Assembly: GCA_022885665.1 (NCBI GenBank)
Contig: JAGQDJ010000103.1
Coordinates: 124,001-188,000 of the forward strand
Length of the DNA: 64,000 bases
Origin: Triops longicaudatus
Taxonomy: Eukaryota > Arthropoda > Branchiopoda > Notostraca > Triopsidae
Direction of reading: 5' to 3'
A program made the translations under genes and the position numbers. The notes under the pieces are model-generated. The model saw nothing but the letters and a program-made list of their open reading frames with translations. It did no database searches and was not told the origin of the DNA. Below are positions 1 through 12,350 of this stretch, piece by piece; within the stretch, counting starts at the first letter, position 1, and every line of letters starts with the position of its first letter.

Positions 1-3000
1 CCATTTTTGTCATAGTTGGGAATAGTCAACCTGTATGTAAAGAAATGCCTCAGCCAAAATTTATGCGGTGAATTTCTCATCTGAAGCTAATACCAAACTT
101 AGCCCTACCTTGCTGACCATATGCCAGAGTTACGTAATTTACTAGCGTTATAGTTCAATACTTTTCTAGAAAAGAGAGATACAAGAGAATTGCATAATGT
201 CTCTATTCGTTCTGACGCTGCATAGTATCATAACCAATTGACAATTTCACCCAGAAATTAAGAGCAAATTACCATACGTGTTGTTGGACAACAATTTTCC
301 AGGAAATCCAAAACAAGATTACATTGTGGGTTCCGTTGCATGATATTCATCTCTTTCTTTTGATCTTGCCATGTCTTATTTCAAGTTTCCCTTGTTCTGA
401 AACGAGTGAGTCACTGCTTCTATTTCAAAAATGCAACTTCATGTAGAATAGTATTAGCCCTGCAACCTACCCCGTTACTATGAGAAACTACTCAAAACTA
501 GAAATAATGCAAAGCTCGAAAAAACATAAGTAGGTTCTCAATGCCAAAAAGCAGATGAGTGTGCACGATAAACGAAAGTTACAAGTCCTGGAGGCAATTC
601 GTTTATTTCGAAGCTATTTTACCTCTCCATTACTGCTCGTTGCCACGTTCCGAGGTTCTCTTTTATCTCGTACAAAATTTTGCAAGTGGAAAGTTTTGAA
701 CCACTAAACTTAACAATTTGCATAGCAGAATAAACCTAAGGGCGCCCAAAACGTAAAAGCATTTTTTCCTCTTTTTCACTTCATGCTCTGTGTAAGCTTT
801 AACATCCACACTGAACTTGATTGCTGTTGTTGGCCACTTTTTATGGTTACTACAAGGTTCTCCCTAAGCTTTAAAGCAGAGCAAGTTTTTTTTTATAAAA
901 TAGGTGGTAAACTTCTCTTGGAATGTGGGTACTGGAAAGGCGAGCCAGGTGTGAACAATTCAAAAGGGGCGAATGTGTCCCAGGTGTTATACAGGTGCCG
1001 AAGTTGTTCCTGGGCATTATACATGGTAGAGGTGGGGGGTCTCCCCCAACTCCCCTCCCACCAAAAACTTTGCCCGTTTTCCGAGATAAAATGTATCTAA
1101 TATACCAGAGCAAGTGGGAATTCATCAGGGAAACCCATAAAAACTAAAGGCATGGAAGAGCCAGAAGAGCCTCTAGGGATCGGAACCCTGAATCTCGGTT
1201 CCTTCTTTTTCGTCGTCAAAAATGTCCAGTGGATTGCTAAGCTTTATACATGAAAAAGTCCCTTCACCTTCATACAATTGAGGGAGTCCAATTCCGAAAA
1301 TCTCTTTTCCCCAGGTGTAATGCCGTGTCCCTCGCGCCCCTTTTTATATTCATCCTCAATTAGCTTGGAAGGAAGCCGAACAACGACTCAACTCTTTTGG
1401 AGGTGCACATTTCGATTTCCTTCGGGGCTCAACTCAATTGAGCGACTCGAGAACGATTGGACATGCTCGATTCTCATAGGGATGCATTGTTGTACCGTTC
1501 ACAATCGAAAGGATGAAATGTTTTCGTTTTCTTTGGCCTTAGCGAAGGAAAAGCCCATCCGTTGAAGTTGGGGTTGGGTCCCAACCTCGCATTCAATGCG
1601 ACATGACGGCTCGGACAAAAAAAGCAACTCCGTCGGAAAAGGACGTAGTCTCTTAAAAAGTTTGTTTTCTGAGAGGCTGATTTTTTTTTGTGTCGAAAAA
1701 AGAAGGGAAGCTTCGAAAGGTGAACGTGACCATGCACAGAAGTCCGAACTCTTGACTCCGTAAATGGTGTTTTGCTAGTTTAACGGTTGTGGTGTTTGAA
1801 GTTTTCGTGCACCTGACTGTCAAACATTGTTTTTCTCCACTTTTTCTCACACTATTTGCGTTTCAGCACGCAACACCCTCGGATCAACAAGTACATCTTA
1901 ATGATGAGATTCGTTGAGTGGCCCGACTAATTGGCCATCATCAAGGGAGGTTTGGGACCTGAACGTTTTCTTTCCTTTTCTTTTGTGCGAAAGAAGTGAT
2001 GGAAAAAACTCGAGCATGTTGTCCTGAAAAACGAAATGTCGAGAGCGTAGCACTCCATGCCTTTTCGTGTAGTTAAGAAAGATGGAATGAGAAAACGAAA
2101 ACGACCAAAAAAGATAAGAAACATAAAATGTTAATTCTTTCACAGTTTGATTTTTCGTAAACATACAGGAATTCTGTCATTGGAATTCTAAAATAGTTTG
2201 GTAAGCTTGGACTCGTGTCCTAAAAGAAACCATGAAGGTCAACCTGAAGGAAAGCAGTTCAAAAACCAATCACCCGATTGTGTATCAACCAGTTAAGAGT
2301 GCAAACCTTCCTTTCTAGCAAAAAGGCACATTCGCGAACCAGCAGCCTTAATTAAGAGAAAAAGTACCGATTAGAACGCAAAGGTCCTTGCATAACACAA
2401 ATAAATTAATAGGTGCGCCCAGTGTCTTTCGGATTCCAATGAATTGACGCACAGCATTCCATAGTGCGACAGAGCTTGCTGGACCACAGAGAAGTTCGTT
2501 GCATTTTTACAGCTACTACAGTAAAGGCGTGCATACACGAGTAACTTTGAATCGCGACTCGTTCGAGGAACCTCGGTCTACAAAACCGCAATTAATGAAG
2601 TGGTCGACAGATTGTATGCCGCGTTCCGCGGCTTCGGTAACTCTGTCTTAGTACGCGGTATTTTGTTTGATAGCTTATTTCAACTGTGACTGAAAGCCTA
2701 TATAATCTATAATATGAATTACGTGTTATTTTAAAAGGGGGCTGCCGCCCCACAACTACTCAACACACGTTTCGAATACAAGGTGTTGCTAATAAGTACA
2801 GAAATACGTACTGTTCTATTTAACTGCATAAAATGTACCTTACTGTCGAAAAATAGTGCAGGAGAAAGGTCTAAACTCCGACAAACGCATTTTTAGCTCT
2901 ATTATATATTGCTCTCCAATCTCGGCTACGTGAATTGTTCTCGTAACTGCTCTAGCTGTTTCTGGAGAGCTAGTGTTCATTCATCTCTGTGGTTGTCGAG

Positions 3001-5461
3001 TTATTTAATTTCAAAAATTTAATGGCTGCCAGACTTTTCAAGAGTCACGTATTTTTATAAGAAGCCATTTTTATAAGAAAGTGCGTAAGTTAACAACATT
3101 TTCTTAGTTACGTGCTTAGTACCAGACTTTCTCAGAATTGTATATATAATACTAAACATTATCTGTATTTGTAAGAAAAGTCCAATCTTTCATAAATTAG
3201 TCATGTGGTAAATTTCGACTTGGCAGCGTCGTGCTATACGCTAACCCGTGCCTCTTGCTACTGCAGTGGCGCCAGTGCGTCACGCGCCAGGCACTTTCGA
3301 GGGTTTTTAACCCGCCGCAAAGAATGTCGTGCAGTTAGTGTTTAGCGTATTTGTTTGCGCTGTTTTTTATAACAAAAAGTACTTCATACATCCACGTTTC
3401 GCTGTAAATATTTTTAGTTGTACGTTTCCGTTTTTTTAATTACATTTTGGGAATTCGTTATTATCGTCTTTCCCAAGGAGTCGGAGATTGGTCCATATTT
3501 TCAAAATGTCGATTTAGAAGAGATTGGGAAAAAATGCAGCAAATAAGATTTGCGATGACTTTCGAAGTTATTTTTACACAGGTAATATAGACAACACAAT
3601 TGGGTACGTATTGCAGATGATCATTTTCTTCTTCTCACTTCTAAGATCGTTTTTTCGAAAAAATAAGAATGGTACTCGAAATTGACACCACTTCCTCTAC
3701 ACTATGCAAATTTTTACATCATACCGTCCCAAAGAAGCTCATTGCATGATACTTAACTTCACAACTAGCTTTTGTATAAAAGTTCACACTACTTTATTAT
3801 TCACACTACTGATTTAGAAGATCGTCATGAAGAAATCAGAGCTGAACTGTGCGTACATATTAATGGGGGGATTTCAGTTCCCGCGATCTGAGTCGTCAAA
3901 TTCGTAAAACAACTCTTTCGTGGTCGAAATGTATCCCAATTTACAAGTCTCACGCATAAATGCAATCGAATATTATTAATTTCTCAGCCTTCTTAGTTTT
4001 TTACCTGTGCTAATTTCCCACATTTGTACTCCGTTTACAATTGCTTCAGTTGTTATCATCCAGAAACGCAACATTATTCTGGAACTCTGAACTGCTGCCT
4101 CACCAATTCAACTTGCTTGAAAAGCGTTCGACGATAAGAGACATGTCTGAGCTTGCTGTGCTACATTCCCGCCTGACATTCTTACACTGTTGTATACAGC
4201 AGCGTTGTATACAACTACGCTACAATTACGCTATGGCTGCTAAATCCATTCTTGTAGCATACTGTGTGCTTATTCAATATGTTATAAGATAGGGAAAACG
4301 CTAATTTGCATATAACTCGGAAACTCTTAATCACAAAAATATGACACATGCAGAGTTCGCTAGTGGAAAAAATAGCTTCTTAAATTTTTTTTTCATTTTT
4401 ACAGACTGAAATAAAATCTCCAGCGATGCGAATTTGTTTTTTTTTTATTCTTACAATTCCCGATTAGCACATTTTTTTAAATTGACTAAAGTTAGACGGT
4501 TCACAAAAGAAATCTTGAAATCAATTACAGAAACCCACTGTGATATGTCAGAAACGACTGTGTAGTTTCGTTCCAAACTGTGGAGAAACTTCAGAGTTAC
4601 AAAATGAAGCGTTCTGCCATAATCCCCTGTTCTAAGGCAGGGAAAGCATCCTCGTGGCATATAGGCTATTCTGTCCCGTGCGTGCTCCTAAGGCTTTGCT
4701 TCGTACCACCGGTAGGAGAAACCATGGTACAGTACAGTGCAAGTACACGTCTGTGCTTTTAGGCTCTGTAGAAAGCAACGGTCTCGCAGTGCCACTTTTT
4801 TAGTGTCGTACCTGTAGCATAGGACACTTTGTTGGGCTCGTTTTTTTTTTAAAAAAATACTGTACATAGTCGTACACCATTACATCGCAACATTCATTAT
4901 TAGAAACCAACACACCTTACATATTTTCGGCATCTTAAAAAAATGGTCGTTGCCATTGCTGAATCCAATAGCGAGTTCACTTGTAAAAATCAGTGTAAAC
5001 TGAATTTTTCAAGCACAGGGATCTCGCGTGGTTGAGAAACAATTTTGCAGCTTTTGAAACACAGTCATTCGCTGTTTGAAAAACTCAGCGCTGATTTTCT
5101 GCAGCTGAATTCGCTATAAATGAGCTAGGATGTCTTCCTACCATTTCTACGGGTAAAAGGTTGTCGTAGTATGAGACAAATAGGGAACATGACGACGGTC
5201 AAACTTAGCAAGTTGCCGGAATTGCGCAAATGGATCAATTGTGCATGCGAAAACGCAGTGTACGCGAAACCAAATAGAGGAGCATCTAAGAATACAGCCT
5301 GTCGTTATGGCAACCAATTTCGGCCACCAGGCGGGTCTTTCGACGAGTTACGACGCTTTACGGCTCGTACTACGAACGTAAACAAAAACAAGTTATTGCA
5401 CCTAGTAAAATTCTCCAAGGACAAGTTTTTCAAGAAATCAATCATAACAGTCTAAGTAGTC
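1..5461. other. Upstream spacer, no supported gene
   Basis: AT-rich, stop-dense sequence upstream of MED27. The open frames here (all under about 106 codons) show no recognisable domain and overlap each other on both strands, so I treat them as chance. I saw no tRNA or snRNA. Around 960-1075 there is a G/C-run segment (a run of six G, then five C) resembling the degenerate MITEs seen later in the window, but I could not define ends. A 94-codon open frame at 5171-5455 is discussed separately. The MED27 promoter and 5' UTR must lie at the right-hand end of this stretch. Confidence 0.6.
5171..5455 (+). other. 94-codon open frame just upstream of and in frame with MED27
   Basis: An ATG-initiated open frame that ends in TAA six bases before the MED27 start codon and is in the same reading frame as MED27. 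It is basic and has no recognisable domain, signal peptide or membrane segment. It may be an upstream ORF in the MED27 5' leader or simply chance. If it is transcribed with MED27 it would be expected to reduce initiation at the downstream ATG. I do not claim it as a gene. Confidence 0.15.
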
Positions 5462-6696
5462 ATGGGCGACGCTAATCCTGCCGTGTTCGATATTAATCAA
5501 GCCACAGCAGCATTGAAAACACTCAAAACGCTGAGATCAAATGTAGGCAGGGTTTTCCAACATATAGGAGACGGTTTACCAGCATCCACCGGGGAAGAAA
5601 GCAGAGAAGCTAAGTTCATAACTGAACTACAACAATATCTTCAGGCCATTCAGGGCAACTTAAAGTAACAAAAAGCATGAAACTACCAATAAATTAAAAT
5701 ATGTTTATTTGACGCAGGGAAGTGGAGCAACATGTCTCAGTACTCCATCCAGCGTCGGCAAATTTTCAACTGGGTAATGTTGGCATTTTAAGCCATGATA
5801 GTTCCGCGGAAATTGTCAATCTTTATCATAGTCTGATCGATACATACAAGTGGTCAGATAAAGTAACTTACCGGATATTTCCCCTTAAAAACAAAATGTT
5901 TACACAGGTTTGTCTAGATCCACGAGTACGCTAATCCAGCGAGTACAATTTTTGGACAGAATACCCTCAAACGTTCTACTCTGTCCTTGGGCCTTTCAAC
6001 TAAACGAAGACGTCCCCAAGCCAGCAGTCATAACGTCGCGCCTCAGTAAAGAATTGAATGACGTTCGATGCTTCAGAAACTTGAACGAATGTTTTTACTT
6101 TAACTATAGAGTAGTAGATAATATCATTGCTGCCATCAATCACGCGCACGCTGCTGACATGTCAGTCATGGTTTCCAGACCTTACGGCACCAACGCAGTG
6201 CTTCAAGTGAGTTAAAAGCGTTTATCGTTCTGAACTTCCAATAACAGAGCACCCGTTGGTATATGTTCCAGGTTACGTTAGAACGCGTCCTGAAAGCCGT
6301 CATTGTATTAAAGGGTTTAATGGTGGAATGGATTCAGGTTAAGGCCTTCAATGAAGACTTACATTCCGAAGATGGGAAGCTAAACCTATGGAGCGAGTCG
6401 CGGTACAAAGTGTTTCGGAAAGTGACCGAGAACGCTAACGCTGCTATGCTCCATTTCTATTCACCATTACATCCCGAACTCGCCTTGCGTTCATTCATAG
6501 TAATATTTGTTATATTCGGTAACTTATGTTTCGCGGACTTTCACAGTATTTATTTTTCCAGACGTGGTTCCGTAGCTATTTAACGATGTTCTCTGACCCT
6601 TGCAAAAAATGTGGCCGTTACTTGCATAATTTAATGCCGCCAACATGGCGCGACATGCGCACATTAGTGGCGTACCATGAAGATTGCCGACCCTGA
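5462..6696 (+). CDS. MED27: Mediator complex subunit 27 (6 exons, 312 aa)
   Basis: Subunit of the Mediator coactivator, which links transcription factors to RNA polymerase II in the nucleus. Exons: 5462-5664, 5718-5907, 5960-6045, 6110-6206, 6272-6499, 6562-6696. The introns are 52-65 bp, all GT-AG. The joined frame is 939 nt (312 aa), against 311 aa for human MED27. Recognisable blocks are the N-terminal helix (LRSNVGRVFQHI), the middle segment TLKRSTLSLGLSTKRRRP, the SRPYGTNAVLQVTL block, EDGKLNLWS, and the C-terminal PPTWRDMRTL. A probable zinc site is formed by C282, C285, H307 and C310. The exon 3 acceptor at 5959 was chosen over the one at 5939 because only it restores the LKRS...KRR family motif. 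The start at 5462 aligns with the family N-terminus. The gene is convergent with SNAPC4. Confidence 0.95.
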
Positions 6697-7024
6697 TGAC
6701 ACAGGATGAGAAAGAAAAATGAAAATGAAAAGAACATAAATAAACACACGTAAAATACAACTTCTTTTAAGAAATCCAGAAGCACGTTCGTTTCTATATT
6801 AGACGTTGGTACTTCTGATACGAACACGGTAATGCATCACGCACAGCTCAATTGGTCTTCTGCGTGGTATGGAGTTATGCTTCCACAGCCCCTAATCTAC
6901 TTGCTGTCTTTATCACTCGTTGAACGATAAAACTTCGCAGGAAGAGGATACATACTTGGAGAGATGTGAGGTTGTGCAAGTAATAGACTCATGGGATGGT
7001 AAAACATAATATTGAGAAAAAATT
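6697..7024. other. Convergent gap between MED27 and SNAPC4
   Basis: A 328-bp tail-to-tail spacer holding both 3' UTRs. The plus strand has AATAAA at 6739. On the minus strand I see no canonical AATAAA anywhere in the gap, so SNAPC4 must use a variant signal or run into MED27; the nearest ATTAAA on that strand is inside MED27 exon 6, at about 6629-6634. Confidence 0.6.
6739..6744 (+). terminator. MED27 poly(A) signal AATAAA
   Basis: Canonical AATAAA 43 bp after the MED27 stop codon. It implies a very short 3' UTR within the 328-bp gap to the convergent SNAPC4 stop. Confidence 0.7.
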
Positions 7025-10000
7025 TCACGCTATATCCTCCTGTTTTATAGCTTTTAACTTTTGCCTAGTCAGACGAACAGGAGTGACAGGTTTGGTAACA
7101 GTCTTAACATACTTCCCGCTACGGACGTACTTGCGTTTTGGTTTGTCTTCCTTTTGAATCTTATCAGGTTCAATGCCTTTGTCTTGCAACTTTTTAAGAT
7201 AACGCTGTTTGTTATGTTCCTTGAGTTTTTCAAGCCGGGCTCGTTTTTCCTCCCTACGTTTCCTAGCCAAAGCGAGATTTGCACTCCTGGTAACAGATTA
7301 GACGAATTAAAACATTGCCAAAAAGAAATTCCGAACGCAAGTCAAAGAGGTAAATCAGCACAAGCAATCCTTACTTATTAGATGCGACTGTTCCACAATC
7401 CAGAGACACGTTCGCCATGTCAGCCTCTTGCGCCGTACTGACACCCTCCGAGACACTACGGATGAAACGAAGCTTTTAATTTTCATTCGTGCTGACGCAA
7501 CCACATACATCAAACAAGCATAAATAATATTACTTAAAACTGACTTACGACATGTCCAATGGGTCTTCACTGGCGTCGACAGAATTGCCCGGGAGGGTTT
7601 CGTCACCTGGAACTTCATCAGCGGTTTCTCCTTCCTCTGCAGAAATCTCAGGGAAATTCGGACTAAACAAATCAGTCGTGCACAGAACAAACAAGATGAG
7701 AAAGATGAAGCAAACAACCATTTTCGGAACAATTATTATTTCACCAATCTTACGGAATATTAGCCATTGCTCCTGGCCAGAAGAAGAGTGACCTGAAACG
7801 CTTGGATAGCAACTCATCCGCTTTCTTGGCTTCAGGATCGCTCAGATTGGGTGCGGGAATTTCTTCCTTTTCTTCTGCTTGCTGGACAATATTACGCAAA
7901 TGACGGCGGTGAAGGAGGATACTTCTGAAGCCAACCAATGTAAATAACGAAGGTGGGAAGACTTCGAAATCTTCGTTTGCCAATTGTTCCCCTGGTGACT
8001 CAGGAGCACTCCGGGTTACGGTAGACGCGTCATTAATTGACGGACTTACAGAAGACTTAACTTTCTCCAGTAACTCTTTCATAACTTCCAGCGTATGAAT
8101 ATCATCGGATTCTAACCGTTGATTATCTTCATCGGCTTCGAGCTCTCCAATAGTCTCGTCAGTAAGCACATGATAATTAAACCGCAACAAGGACGCTAGG
8201 TGCATCAAACTTACAGACCATTCTCGCATATCAAATAAAGTTTTGCTTCCTAAAGTAAAAAGAAAGATGTTTAGTAGCTATGATATTACGCACAATGCAT
8301 TTGCGACTTGCCTAAGCGTCTTCCACGACCGACCTGAAGGAAACAACGTGTCATATTTTTCAGGTCTTCGTCTAGCGGACTTAGTTTCTTGCGTTTTGGT
8401 GGCGGAGGCTTTTTTCCTGCTAGAGCTCTCCTCTTTCTTAAAGCCACCTGCAAGGTTGGAGGTATCGCGACCTGGAAAGAGATGCGTTAAAGTTAGATTC
8501 GATCGTGCAAGCCAGGAACGCAAGCGACCTCTTCTTCCCCTTTTTCTGTTAATTCCAAGTAGCGGAAAATATCTTTCCGAATCTTGGTTTCATTGCTCAT
8601 TGCTCTAGCAGTCACTCGTCCATGTTTCTACGAAAAAAACAAACAAACAAAAAACAACCGTTAACGTGTAACTTTCCCTTGAAAAAACGCCTCTTACCAA
8701 CTTCGTGGGGAGCTTATACTTGGGATTCTTCGACGTTAACATGGTGTAGTGTATACTTAATTCACTTCTTGTTCGGCCAGGAAACTTTTTGAGTATTTTG
8801 GAGAAACAAAGCTTGTTTTCTTGGGCAAGCTTCACGAGCTTTTCTCCCTCCTCTCTGCAAACGCGAATAAAATTAGAAACTTTGTAAGAAAACAAACTCA
8901 ATCTGAGTTTAGTTTGTAAGTGCTTGACGGTGATTTCGAAACTTTTAATTCTCAATACCAGAATGCATATATAAGCGTAAAAGATAAAATTCAATTTTCG
9001 TCAGAAAAAGAAACGTAAATGGGTTGACCACAATAAAGTTTTACAGTAGTTAAAGCGTAAATTACTTTGTCCATTTCCAGGGTATCATTTTCCTACGAAT
9101 CAACGTTATACATCGGTTTCGTATTTGCGTGTTGTTGCGATGGGGAAGAAGCTTTCGCAGTTGGCTTAATTCCATGCCTCCTTCTACGGCTGCTGCCAGT
9201 AATGTATCTTCAGTAGGTGTAAAAGGGCCCTTTTCCAAAAGAGGCCCACGAGCAAACACCCAATGTTTATAAACTTGGTTCTTTTTGCGACCAGGGAAAT
9301 GAGCAACAATCTAGGAAAATAATCTAAGTTAAATACGTATAGGACAGCTAGCTTAAGTCATTACTTTGTTCCATGGAATTTTGCTGACTTCGCCTCCTGG
9401 AGTATGTTCCTCCACTAGCCGCTCTAAGAGCTTATTCTCCTCTTCAGTCCACGCATACCGTGTGGGTTGCAAAGCTGTACATATGTTTCTTTGATAGTAC
9501 TCAAAACATTTCCAGGGTGTGCGGCCGGTACCCAGTTCTTCGGCTATTGTCTCCCACGCATCACCCTCACTACCGTGCAGAGCAACCAATTCCTGATCAA
9601 TTCACGGTATTATTGCCACTTCTTTTCGGTAGATCACGTTTACTTTCAGTTTCACAATTTCTGACTCTTTCCAGCTACCGAGATTAACAGAAGGATGTAA
9701 ATAATTTTGCCACATTAGTTTACACTCCTCGGGACTCCTTCCGGCATTTATCTACAGAGAATTGGCCAAATAAATCAAGAATGATTTTTAAATCACATAA
9801 TAAATTACAAAACGAGACACTGAAACCCAGTCCCATTCTTTCTTCCTGTCTTGCAAGATGACATCCGGAGGTAAATCCTTCACTTTGCCAAGTAAGCGGT
9901 TGCATTGTTTGTACGCAGCTTGTAGTTCGTCGCGTTCGCCTTCTGTTAGGTCTTGCTTCTGAATCCGCGTGGCCAAATTTTCTTTCTCTGCCATGATTTT

Positions 10001-11009
10001 CTCCACCGCTTCTTGTAGTGCTTGTTTCTTTATCGCTTTCTTGAGTCCCAGAATTTGAGGAACGAACCCTACGATTTTTTTTTATAAATCGAACTATAGC
10101 TCAAGCTGTATAATCGAATTACATCGCCTCCGCTCCGCTTTTGCCATGTCAACACAGCCCATACTGTGAATTAATCGGGTATCATCGTTCTCGGGCGGTC
10201 CTTCGCCGTGTGCGTCTTTAAAGTAAGGAGCCATAAACCGGCTATAGCCTCGAGCTCCACTCAGCGGTTTCACGCTTTTCAGTGCTGCTCCAGATTTATT
10301 TCCGTCTGCAACCATTTCGTCCAATTCTTCTTGAACAGTAGCCTATATCAAATAATTATTAGGCATTTTCAATGATTTAATGGTAAGGCGTACTTGAGCT
10401 TCCTGATTTTCAGTCAACAACAGCCTCAGTTGCTCTAAGCTGTCCTTAAGGACTTCTTGATATGCTCTGTTCAACGCCAAACAATTCGATATCGAAACAG
10501 GAATGTTGTCAAGCGATCCATCCACAAGGTTACGATTGTCGTCTATCAGCGAAAAGTATTTTTTAAATGGTTAATTGTACATTCATGTCGGTACTGTAGC
10601 GTACTTGAATCTGAGTCATAATAATATTCTTGTGATGGAGTTTCTTGCTGTGATCCATGACCGAAAGGAGTTCCGTAGGAAGTGCTAGGAACGGACGGTG
10701 AATCTAAATAATTTTGGTAACTGCTTGCAAGAGACGGTGGACAGTTTTCTTCTGAAATAGAAAAGAACTTAGTCAAGCGATGTGTAACTTACAAAAAATA
10801 CCTTCATTCACAGTCAATAGCGAATGACGCAAGATAGTCCCAACTGCATGGGAAGATCCGGGTTCATCAACTGCGTCTGAGTCGACTTCTTCATCAGAGC
10901 TACCGTCGTTCGAGTGAAGCTTGGCATAATCATTCCAGGTGGACGAATTTAAGACACCTTGAAGCTTCCTGATGTCCTCCAAATCGGAATCGCTATTATT
11001 TCCATCCAT
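7025..11009 (-). CDS. SNAPC4: snRNA-activating protein complex subunit 4 (SNAP190), 15 exons, 977 aa
   Basis: Largest SNAPc subunit. It binds the proximal sequence element of snRNA genes through Myb repeats and works with both Pol II and Pol III. Exons, read on the minus strand: 11009-10802, 10751-10605, 10542-10394, 10342-10123, 10068-9809, 9751-9644, 9592-9365, 9310-9066, 8854-8698, 8627-8529, 8471-8312, 8249-7754, 7662-7549, 7455-7375, 7286-7025 (2934 nt, in frame throughout). The N-terminus is acidic, followed by the NRAYQEVLKDSLEQLRLLL coiled coil. A half Myb repeat lies at about residues 315-350, then four repeats to about 565 with the tryptophan and PGR/PHR landmarks of the family (WETIAEELGTGRT, FTPTEDTLLAAA, KFPGRTRSELS). 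The C-terminus is lysine/arginine-rich. The intron 11 donor is GC, and the exon 10 donor (8529 or 8520) is uncertain by three codons. Introns are mostly 50-93 bp, with one of 211 bp. Confidence 0.93.
8250..8311 (-). other. GC-AG intron of SNAPC4 (62 bp)
   Basis: The intron between exons 11 and 12 begins GCAAGT after exon sequence TTAG and ends CTTTAG, with a TACTAAAC branch-point-like motif about 20 bp before the acceptor. AG|GCAAGT is the classical consensus for the minor GC-AG class. No GT donor nearby keeps the frame as well, and the resulting joint reads RRLGSKTLFDMREW. Confidence 0.65.
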
Positions 11010-12350
11010 GGGAATATTGCCACCAAGGCCGTATGCAGTTTCAGGCAGGAAACTTGCCCAGCGATGGGAGAAACTTCAAACTAACAAGGTCTGTTAATTG
11101 CTTCAGCTAGCAAGTTCATAGCTGTTTGAAGTGGACCACATGAGAATGTTAACAACTTAGCATTTACGTTGTTCGCATCTTTTTTTAAACCGCGAACAGC
11201 GAAGTGGAATTTAGGTTTAGTTCTGGAGTTCAGTTCTAGGGTTTAGTTGACTGGAGTGTCAGCCATTGTGGACGCTGTTTTTCCGTTTTGTCTGTGAGCG
11301 AGATAACCGAGTTATTCGAGTAGCGTATACGTTTACTTCGTAACATCCCCAACCACGGGCAAGGTAAATGGTTTGTATAGTTGCTTTTTGGCGGTTCATA
11401 ACCTCGTTGTGTTCGACCTTGTTTTACCTTGACTCTTGAGCAAAAGTTTTCTCAGCGAAGCTGTGCCTGGGAGCGAGATATAAAATGTGTAACGGCCCGC
11501 TGTATCTAGCATAAATTTTGAAAACTGCTTGTGTAATAAGATTTCAAGCAGTCTGACATTTGTGTGGCAATAAAAAAGAAAAGCGGGGAAATAAATATTC
11601 CCTCGTTTACGCAACGTTATTTTACGGTGCTGCCGATAAGTGCTTGGAATTCCAAAACCATTGACCAGTGAGGGTGTTTTTTCTTTTTCGTTTACTTAAA
11701 TCGAAAAGAAGTATTCTTCAGCTTATTAGCATGGCGTACCGCTTTAAAATGCCGAAAAAACTGTGTAGTGATAATCTGGTAATTAGACAACGCGGTCTTG
11801 GTTGTGAAATACCCAACTACGGATTCCTCTTGGAAATTCCTGCTAAGATGCAACTATTTTTCGGATCTCAGCATAATTCGTTTTGTATGTTCTCGAAAAT
11901 TCCCAGAAGAAAAGAAACTGTTTGGACGCATCGTTCCAATATTGTAAATGTGCACCGTGGCGGTGGAGGATCTACTTGATTGCTGCCAAAACCACAATGA
12001 CCCTTTGCGAACATGTTACAAGTTTTGTGCTGTGCCGATGCTGGGCATACAACCTCCTTTGTGTAGTACGGCGAGTGCTCCCACTTGGTCTCCCAACTTG
12101 CATTTCTTTCCTCTCCAATTCCCCACAATGTCGCAAAAGTCGGTACTCTCTCCTAACTTCGGATGAGTAGAATTCCTGTTAACTATATTTTATTATCATT
12201 ACTAATTTCTGGAAAATATCATGTAATCAAGAAAATTACCACGGATCTTGTTCGCTCGTTGTCTTTTTATCCTGCATTTCTCGTTATGCTAGTCATTTAT
12301 GAAAGCATTTTCCTCTCAGGCAATTTTCTTAGGTTGTCGTCTTCGGAATC
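11010..12350. other. Divergent spacer between SNAPC4 and the RS-protein gene
   Basis: 1.34 kb between two start codons pointing away from each other, so it should contain both promoters and 5' UTRs. Open frames here (72-105 codons) overlap on opposite strands and carry no recognisable domain. I could not place a TATA box or initiator with confidence. A shared bidirectional promoter is possible but not shown. Confidence 0.5.

Noticed and set aside
5908..5939. Alternative 32-bp intron in MED27 ending at 5939
   Set aside because: Too short for splicing and gives sequence unlike MED27; the 5959 acceptor restores the family motif and a 52-bp intron.
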